Positions 14,330 through 19,804 of a stretch of DNA of 19,804 nt are shown one piece after another. This stretch comes from Burkholderiales bacterium (GTDB lineage Bacteria > Pseudomonadota > Gammaproteobacteria > Burkholderiales > Burkholderiaceae_C): the NCBI GenBank assembly GCA_025352345.1, contig JANXTP010000221.1, forward strand, positions 1 to 19,804. The letters run 5' to 3'. Each line of letters starts with the position of its first letter. Positions within the stretch are counted from its first letter, which is position 1. Below the pieces are notes generated by a model that saw only the letters and a program-made list of their open reading frames with translations, was not told where the DNA came from and made no database searches. Made by a program: the position numbers and the translations under genes.

Positions 14330-16354
14330 TCAGCGGCTGGCCGCAGGTGCGGCCGACACCGATTTCGTCGCCAGCGCAACCGCTTGCGACAGCGCCGCTG
14401 AGCCGGCATAGGGCAGTGGCAGGTAACTGGCACCCATCTCCTGCGCGAGCTGCCGTGCAGCGGCCTGCGGTTGCGGCGAGGTGTCGATCAGCAGCGCGCG
14501 CAGGTTGGCCACGCGGAACTGCCGCGCCGCCAGTTGCACGTCGTCACCCGCCCGCACCCGCCCCGGGCTGCCATCGCGCGCGATGTTGCCGCGGCCGTCG
14601 GTCAGCAGCACGACGATCGGCGTTTCGCCGCGCCGGGCGATCGATGCAGCCAGTGCCGCCGCGGCATCGATGCCGGACGCCAGCGGTGTGCCGCCACCGC
14701 CCGGCAGACCCGCCAGGCTGCGCTTGGCACGCACCAGCGAGCGGGTCGGCGGCAGCAGCAGCTCGGCGCCCTTGCCGCGAAACGCCAGCACCGCGACCTG
14801 GTCGCGGCGCACATAGCAATCGGCCAGCAGCAACTCGACGGCGCCCTTCGCCTCGGCCAGCCGGTTCAGTGCCGACGAGCCGGACGCATCGACAACGAAC
14901 AGCGTGGTGGTGGCGCTGCGTTGCTTGTAGCGGGTGACGTGGAAGTCGTCGCGGCGCACCTGCACGCGGGCACGCAGCGGCTTCACCTCAGCCGATGCCC
15001 TGGCCTCTCGGGCAGGCATGGTGCTGGGTTTCGAGATGGCGCCTTCAGCCAGGCACGCCCGCTCGACCTCGGCATGTCGGATCTTCTGCCACGGTGCGGC
15101 TGCCCGCAGAGTCTCGATGACATTCAATCGCGCACCAGCACGCGGCTCGCCGCGCCGCGCGCCGCTCGGACGTCCGCGCTTCTGACCCTGTTGCACCGCG
15201 CCGGCGCGGCCCGAGGCCTGCGCGCTGGCGCGGCGGTCCTGGCCGGCCATCAGTGCTGCGAGCAGACCGGCCGGGATCGCAGCCTGAGCGGCTTCGAGCA
15301 CCCGGTCTTCGAGGTCGCCGACCGGCGGCTCGGGCGTGTGGTCGTCATTCGATGGGTCATCATCGTCGGGCGTCGGAGGCTCCGGGGTGTCTTCCGATGG
15401 CGGATCGCTGGGCACTTCAGGCTCGGGAGGCGTCTCAGGCACCTCGTCTTCGTTCGATGGCGGTTCGGCCGGTGGTGCTGGCACCTGCGTGGCGCGCGGC
15501 GCCAGCACCAACGCCGCAGCCAGCTGGGCATCGTCGTCGGTGATGCGCAGCCGGCCATCGAGCGCCGCCGCGGCGCGTGCCACACGCAAGGTCAACAGCG
15601 GCGCGCGCAGCGAGGCCACACCGAGCGCCAGCGCGGTCGAGACCAGCGCCTGCACGATCTCGGCGGATGCGTCGATCTGCGGCAGCAAGGCGCGCGCTGC
15701 GGCCACATCTGCAGCGCTCCAACCCGGCATCGATGCCAGGTCCTGCGCCAGCGCCCGTTCGTCCTCGGTGCGGTCCGCAGCGTCTTCGATCAGCGGATGC
15801 AGATCGACCGAGAACGCGAGCCGGTCGAGCAAGGCAGGCGCCACGCGTTCGTCATCGGTCAGGCCCTCATCGAGTGCGATCACGCCAAAGCGGGTGGCAT
15901 GGCGCGTGGCCAGGCCATCGCGCTCGAGCGCCACTTCCTGCGTGTCCAACACCGCAGCAAGCCGCGCCGCGGTGGCCGGCGCCAGCCGCTCGGCCATCGC
16001 CAGCAGCACGATGCCGCCATCGGCCGCTGTCAGCACGCCCTGCTGCGCGATCGGCCGGCCGGCCTGCAGCGTGGCGGCCAGATCGAGCCCGCCGAGCAGG
16101 CGTTCGTCGTTGATGTGCAAAGGCACCCGGCGCGTCGGTGTGCCTTCGGGCAGCAGGCCATTCAGGCAACGCAGCCATCCATCACGTGCCGGGCCGGACA
16201 GCGCGCGGATCACCACACCGCCGGTGCCGACCGGATCGACCGCGAACAGCGCCGCCGCATGCAGTGCCGCGACTGACAGCGCAGGCTGTGCGCAGCGCCA
16301 GCCTTGCTCTGGCGATGTTCCAGGCGCGCTGGCGTCGGACGTTGCCGGGGTCAT
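14330..16354 (-). CDS. bchD: Magnesium chelatase subunit BchD
   Basis: BchD is the AAA+/integrin-I-domain subunit that, with BchI, powers insertion of magnesium into protoporphyrin IX by BchH. The 674-residue product has an AAA-like N-terminal domain whose P-loop is degenerate (IRALSGPARDGW), as is usual in BchD. A Pro/Glu/Asp-rich linker follows (about 288-350), then a basic stretch and a C-terminal VWA domain with MIDAS motif DASGS (Asp489, Ser491, Ser493) and LTDGRGN (Asp586). Its ATG overlaps the bchI stop as ATGA, implying coupled translation. Confidence 0.96.
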   Translation of the reverse strand: MTPATSDASAPGTSPEQGWRCAQPALSVAALHAAALFAVDPVGTGGVVIRALSGPARDGWLRCLNGLLPEGTPTRRVPLHINDERLLGGLDLAATLQAGRPIAQQGVLTAADGGIVLLAMAERLAPATAARLAAVLDTQEVALERDGLATRHATRFGVIALDEGLTDDERVAPALLDRLAFSVDLHPLIEDAADRTEDERALAQDLASMPGWSAADVAAARALLPQIDASAEIVQALVSTALALGVASLRAPLLTLRVARAAAALDGRLRITDDDAQLAAALVLAPRATQVPAPPAEPPSNEDEVPETPPEPEVPSDPPSEDTPEPPTPDDDDPSNDDHTPEPPVGDLEDRVLEAAQAAIPAGLLAALMAGQDRRASAQASGRAGAVQQGQKRGRPSGARRGEPRAGARLNVIETLRAAAPWQKIRHAEVERACLAEGAISKPSTMPAREARASAEVKPLRARVQVRRDDFHVTRYKQRSATTTLFVVDASGSSALNRLAEAKGAVELLLADCYVRRDQVAVLAFRGKGAELLLPPTRSLVRAKRSLAGLPGGGGTPLASGIDAAAALAASIARRGETPIVVLLTDGRGNIARDGSPGRVRAGDDVQLAARQFRVANLRALLIDTSPQPQAAARQLAQEMGASYLPLPYAGSAALSQAVALATKSVSAAPAASR

Positions 16355-17379
16355 GCCCCGAACAGTTCCGCCACTGCGCGATCGACGCGCACCGTCGAGC
16401 CCGCGTCATCGAGCGGGTTGCGGCGCAGGCGGTGGCGCAGCGCCGGAGGCGCGACACGCTTCAGGTGCGCATTGCCCACCGCCGCATCGCCCTGCAAGGC
16501 GGCCAACGCGCGCGCGGCGCGGATCAGCGTCAGCTCGCCGCGCAGGCCGTCGGTGCCGAGCGCCATGCACAGCTGCGCCGCGCGTTCGAGTGCGGCATCG
16601 GGCACCGCGACCTCAGCGATGTGCGACTTGCCTTTGACGATGCTGCGGCGCACGCGCTCGTCTTCCTTCTTCCATTTCTCGGTGAAGCCGGTCGGGTCGC
16701 GCTCGAACTGGTCACGGCGGCGCACGACCTCGATGCGCGACGGCAGGTCGGTCGGCGTCTTCACCTCGACCGACAGGCCGAAGCGGTCCAGCAGTTGTGG
16801 GCGCAACTCGCCTTCTTCCGGGTTGCCGCTGCCGACCAGCACGAAGCGCGCGGGATGGCGCACGCTCAGGCCTTCTCGCTCGACGACGTTCTCGCCCGAC
16901 GCCGCCACGTCGATCAGCAGATCGACCAGGTGATCTTCGAGCAGGTTGACTTCGTCGATGTACAGGAAGCCGCGGTTCGCGCGCGCCAGCAGGCCGGGCT
17001 CGTAGGCCTTGACACCTTGCGACAGCGCGCGTTCGAGGTCGAGCGCACCAACCACACGGTCTTCGGTCGCACCCAGTGGCAAATCCACCACCGGCACCGG
17101 AGTCAGATGCGACTTCAGAGGCGTGCCGGTCAGCTTGCGGGCCTTGCAGTCTTCGCAGGCCGCGCCACCTGCCTCGGGATCGCAGTGATAGCGACACCCG
17201 ATGACCGCGCGCATCTTCGGCAGCATCGCTGCCAGCGCACGCACCGCGGTCGATTTGCCGGTGCCGCGGTCACCGAAGACCAACACGCCGCCGACACTGG
17301 GGTCGACGGCAGCGATCAGGATGGCAAGCTTCATTTCGTCTTGGCCGACGATGGCGGAGAACGGGAACTGCACGGACAT
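16351..17379 (-). CDS. bchI: Magnesium chelatase ATPase subunit BchI
   Basis: BchI is the AAA+ ATPase of magnesium chelatase. The 342-residue product has FPFSAIVGQDEMKLA at the N terminus, Walker A GDRGTGKST (36-44), LPLGATEDRVVGALD (100-114), Walker B YIDEVNLL (140-147), sensor segment VGSGNPEEGELRP (182-194) and LLDRFGLSVEV. A four-cysteine segment (Cys62, 66, 75, 78) sits in the loop after the first helix pair, where many BchI/ChlI proteins have none. ATG 17379 has no strong ribosome binding site. The 100-bp leader up to the DUF3422 stop shows no PpsR box. First gene of the bchIDO unit. Confidence 0.97.
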   Translation of the reverse strand: MSVQFPFSAIVGQDEMKLAILIAAVDPSVGGVLVFGDRGTGKSTAVRALAAMLPKMRAVIGCRYHCDPEAGGAACEDCKARKLTGTPLKSHLTPVPVVDLPLGATEDRVVGALDLERALSQGVKAYEPGLLARANRGFLYIDEVNLLEDHLVDLLIDVAASGENVVEREGLSVRHPARFVLVGSGNPEEGELRPQLLDRFGLSVEVKTPTDLPSRIEVVRRRDQFERDPTGFTEKWKKEDERVRRSIVKGKSHIAEVAVPDAALERAAQLCMALGTDGLRGELTLIRAARALAALQGDAAVGNAHLKRVAPPALRHRLRRNPLDDAGSTVRVDRAVAELFGA

Positions 17380-17479
17380 GGTCGACGGGCTGCAAAAGGG
17401 GCAGCGAAAAAGACGGCAAAGATGCGGAAAACCACGTTATCACACGGCCTGCGGGCCGGCGATTCGGATCGGCACGGGC

Positions 17480-18790
17480 TCAGTGTTCGCGTGTGGTGGT
17501 GTGAATGGCCTCGTCCCGCGCGATGCGGCGCTTGGCGCGGCGCACCGTCGACAACACCGCCAGCGCGATCACTGGGATGGCCAGCCCGACGGCCAGATCG
17601 ACGTTGATCGGCACGCCACCAGACTCCAGACCCTTCGCCACGTAGCCCGCCACGCCGGCAACGTAGTAGACGATGGCCGCGACCGACAGGCCTTCGACCG
17701 TCTGCTGCAGGCGCAGCTGCAGCTTGGCTCGGCGGTCCATCGAGGCGAGCAGTGCCTGGTTCTGCCGCTCGCGGGTGATGTCGACGCGGGTCGACAGCAA
17801 GGCGCTGGTCTGCGCCACGCGCTCCGACAGATCATGCAGCCGCTGCGACACCGTGTTGCAGGTGGCGACCGCCGGCGTGAAGCGACGCGACATGAATTCC
17901 TCGATCGTCTGCACGCCTGGCAATCGCCGCTCGCGCAGTTCGTCGATGCGGGCGTTCACCAGTTCAAAGTAGGCGCGACAGGCGCCGAAGCGGAACTGGC
18001 TGGAGGCCAGCGCGCTTTCGACTTCAGCGGCCAGCCGGGTCAGCTGCTGCAGCAGCGACTCATCGTCGCTGTGCTGATCCTGGGCGATGCGATCCGTCAA
18101 TGCCGCCAGAGCACTTTCGTGCTCGACGATGCGCGGCAGTAACAGTCGCGCGGTTGGCAGCGCCAGCAAGGTCAGCATGCGATAGGTCTCGATCTCGAAC
18201 AGGCGCTGCACGATGCGCCCAGCCTGGCGCGGCGTCAGTGCCGCGTCGAATGCTGCGAAGCGCACGAAGCCGTCGGCATGCACCCGGAAGTCGGTGTAGA
18301 CGATGGCGGCACCGTCACCGACGGTCGACCCGACGACGATGTTGCCGTCGAACTGGCTGGACAGCAGCGCCGCGCTCGGTACACCCTCGGGCGCAGGAAT
18401 CAACTCAGCATGTGCGGCCACCAAGGTCGTGCCTGGCACCGCCGCCAGCCAGCCCTGAGGCAGCCGAGATGCGGCGGTCTCCTGAAATGGCAACGCACAG
18501 CGTCCACTGATAGAGACCGCGTAGGTGGAAAACTCGCCGTGGCGTTCCCAGTTGAAACTCATCGTGCCCAGCGTCGCGCTGAACTGGGCGGCGCCCTCCG
18601 GTGGGCCGTTCACGCCGTGGTGCACGCACAAGGTCGTGATGTGTGCCAATTCGCGCTCACGCGCATCGAAATCAACCAGCACAGCCAGATAGGAAGCGCG
18701 CGAAGGCGTGTCCAGCGGCTGCGGCGGCCGGGCATGCACTTCGTTCGACAGCGCGAGGCGCCCAGGGTGATCGGGAGGAAGCAATGACAT
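17480..18790 (-). CDS. DUF3422 family membrane-anchored protein
   Basis: The 436-residue product fits the DUF3422 family: it opens with PDHPGRLALSNEVHARP, includes LCVHHGVNGPP and FNWERHGEFSTY, and ends with two membrane spans (about 368-386 and 397-415) before a basic tail. The middle (about 230-365) is helical and charged, with possible coiled coils. The frame extends upstream to 18985, but that part is unlike the family, so ATG 18790 is chosen; a weak GAGAG precedes it. Function unknown. It is upstream of bchI on the same strand with a 100-bp gap, so read-through into bchIDO is possible. DUF3422 genes are widespread in non-phototrophs, so it is probably a flanking gene. Confidence 0.88.
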   Translation of the reverse strand: MSLLPPDHPGRLALSNEVHARPPQPLDTPSRASYLAVLVDFDARERELAHITTLCVHHGVNGPPEGAAQFSATLGTMSFNWERHGEFSTYAVSISGRCALPFQETAASRLPQGWLAAVPGTTLVAAHAELIPAPEGVPSAALLSSQFDGNIVVGSTVGDGAAIVYTDFRVHADGFVRFAAFDAALTPRQAGRIVQRLFEIETYRMLTLLALPTARLLLPRIVEHESALAALTDRIAQDQHSDDESLLQQLTRLAAEVESALASSQFRFGACRAYFELVNARIDELRERRLPGVQTIEEFMSRRFTPAVATCNTVSQRLHDLSERVAQTSALLSTRVDITRERQNQALLASMDRRAKLQLRLQQTVEGLSVAAIVYYVAGVAGYVAKGLESGGVPINVDLAVGLAIPVIALAVLSTVRRAKRRIARDEAIHTTTREH

Positions 18791-18806
18791 CTGCGGCTCT
18801 CGATTC

Positions 18807-18821
18807 GTTGCGACTCGCAAC
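18807..18821. promoter_or_regulatory. Perfect inverted repeat upstream of the DUF3422 gene
   Basis: GTTGCGA-C-TCGCAAC is a perfect palindrome with 7-bp arms and one central base, 16 bp before the DUF3422 start. Size and position suit a dimeric repressor operator or an mRNA leader hairpin. No promoter elements are clear beside it. The rest of the 203-bp divergent region (18791-18993) holds nothing else I can name. Confidence 0.4.
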
Positions 18822-18993
18822 AACAAGCGCGCAGTATGCCGTGACCTCGCTGTGATGCCCAATCGTGCGGCCTGTCGTTCAGCAGGCACCTGCCCACCAA
18901 CCCCGCGCAAAAAAAGGCGCCGAATCATCGGGGTGCTGACAGGTTGATTCGCAGCGTTCCCGCGGATATGCGCCGTGATCGACAATCGATGCC

Positions 18994-19218
18994 ATGGCCA
19001 AACCCGTCCCCCGCCTGACGCCGGATGACATCCAGCGCATCATCGCCACCGCCTGGGACGACAGGCCGCCGTTCGACGCGGTGCTGCGCGCCCATGGTCT
19101 GACACATGGGCAGGTGGTCGCGTTGCTGAAGCGGGAGTTGACGCCGAATGCCTACAAGGTCTGGACAGCACGTACGAAATCCGCGGCCGGTGCGCCTGCA
19201 CGCGCTGCGCGACGCTGA
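18994..19218 (+). CDS. DUF2805 / TIGR03643 small protein
   Basis: The 74-residue product matches the small TIGR03643/DUF2805 family: LTPDDIQRIIATAWDDRPPFDAVLRAHGLTHGQVVALLKREL, then TPNAYKVWTARTK and a basic Ala/Arg-rich tail. The core looks helix-turn-helix-like, and a nucleic-acid role has been supposed but is not shown. ATG 18994 has no strong ribosome binding site. It is divergent from the DUF3422 gene and is followed 19 bp later by another plus-strand gene. Confidence 0.85.
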   Translation: MAKPVPRLTPDDIQRIIATAWDDRPPFDAVLRAHGLTHGQVVALLKRELTPNAYKVWTARTKSAAGAPARAARR

Positions 19219-19237
19219 CGGAGAACGCGAGTCGGAG

Positions 19238-19804
19238 ATGGCCACGCCGCCGTTGACGCACCACGAGATCCTCGGGCTGGTCGCACCGTTCACCGCGCGC
19301 GGCCGGCACGTCGATCTGGCCGCGAGCGATCGGCTCGAACGGCGGCTGGTGTTCAAGGTGATCGGCCATGCCGGCGACGCCGACGGTCAGCCGGATCTGC
19401 GCGAAACGCTGGTGCTCGAAAACGGGTCGGTCAAAGACTTCAGGCTGACCCGCCATCTGGCGCTGCCCAGCGGTCTGGAAGCGACGCTAACCACCGAAGG
19501 CGCCGACCCCGGTGAGCTGCTGGCTCGGATCGAAGCCATACCGCGGCGCCGGCAGATTAGCGCGCAACCCGGATTCGTCATCGCCGAAAACCACCGGCTC
19601 GATGCGTCGACAGGTTCCGGCCGCGATGCACCCGGTGCGGCGCCCGCGATGATCCTGACGCACGCCACCGCACAGATCGGCGCGCTGACGGTCGCGATGA
19701 AGCTGCCCGCGTTCGGCAGCATCCCGGCCGAGCTGGAATTGAAGGTGACAGGCGACCGCCATGACCTGCCCGAGGACCTGCTCGCGGTGCTGGGCTGGAG
19801 CTGG
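19238..19804 (+). CDS. Unrecognised protein, cut by the window edge
   Basis: The frame from ATG 19238 runs open for 189 codons to the right edge and shows the codon bias of a real gene, with G or C in most third positions. The product starts MATPPLTHHEILGLVAPFTA, followed by RHVDLAASDRLERRLVFKV and a strand-rich, soluble-looking sequence with no membrane span, signal peptide or catalytic motif in the visible part. I do not recognise a named family. An in-frame GTG at 19190 would add 16 residues and overlap the DUF2805 gene; a GGAGA at 19220-19224 is somewhat far from the ATG, so the start is uncertain. It may be co-transcribed with the DUF2805 gene. Confidence 0.72.
   Translation, partial: MATPPLTHHEILGLVAPFTARGRHVDLAASDRLERRLVFKVIGHAGDADGQPDLRETLVLENGSVKDFRLTRHLALPSGLEATLTTEGADPGELLARIEAIPRRRQISAQPGFVIAENHRLDASTGSGRDAPGAAPAMILTHATAQIGALTVAMKLPAFGSIPAELELKVTGDRHDLPEDLLAVLGWSW

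Noticed and set aside
15330..15480. Low-complexity Pro/Glu/Asp-coding repeat-like DNA in bchD
   Set aside because: This is the usual acidic proline-rich linker between the AAA and VWA domains of BchD, not a separate repeat element.
14471..16276. 601-codon plus-strand open frame opposite bchD
   Set aside because: Same low-complexity Arg/Gln-rich shadow composition; bchD on the other strand has full domain support.
17445..17458. CGGCC-TGCG-GGCCG stem between the DUF3422 gene and bchI as a terminator
   Set aside because: Only five base pairs and no T-run on the minus strand; such stems are common in GC-rich DNA.

Overview
The window is a piece of a photosynthesis gene cluster from a GC-rich purple or aerobic anoxygenic phototrophic proteobacterium. 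It carries bacteriochlorophyll a genes (bchCXY, bchIDO), spheroidene-type carotenoid genes (crtE, crtF) and PpsR/CrtJ-type operators. Together with the System I cytochrome c maturation operon and small DUF2805 and DUF3422 genes, this points to a beta- or gammaproteobacterium, perhaps Burkholderiales-like. The taxonomic placement is inference; no rRNA or taxonomic marker is present.

Left block (1-5431, minus strand): crtE - crtF - bchC - bchX - bchY, in the order of the crtEF-bchCXYZ-puf superoperon. bchY runs off the left edge, so bchZ and probably puf should lie beyond it. crtE makes GGPP for carotenoids and the phytyl tail. crtF methylates hydroxylated carotenoids. BchX and BchY (with BchZ) reduce ring B of chlorin, and BchC dehydrogenates the C3 hydroxyethyl group. 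Both crtE and bchC are preceded by two 18-bp TGT-N12-ACA boxes exactly 8 bp apart, overlaid in the same way on a sigma70-like promoter. This is the clearest regulatory signal in the window.

Middle block (5695-12889, plus strand): a complete, tightly packed ccmABCDEFGHI operon, transcribed divergently from crtE. Most junctions are 4-bp ATGA or GTGA overlaps. It exports haem and attaches it to apocytochromes c in the periplasm; likely clients include photosynthetic cytochromes. A DUF3237 gene (12931-13404) follows and overlaps the 3' end of bchO tail to tail.

Right block (13391-17379, minus strand): bchI - bchD - bchO, giving two of the three magnesium chelatase subunits plus a hydrolase-like accessory protein (bchH is not in the window). 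No PpsR box is visible upstream of bchI. Beyond it are a DUF3422 membrane protein (minus), a DUF2805/TIGR03643 small protein (plus) and an unrecognised gene (plus) cut by the right edge. These look like ordinary chromosomal genes flanking the cluster.

No rRNA, tRNA, insertion sequence, CRISPR array or attachment site was seen. No stretch above 300 bp lacks a gene. The longest intergenic region is the divergent crtE/ccmA region (about 263 bp). I see no clearly undescribed system; the points worth a second look are regulatory architecture and gene context.
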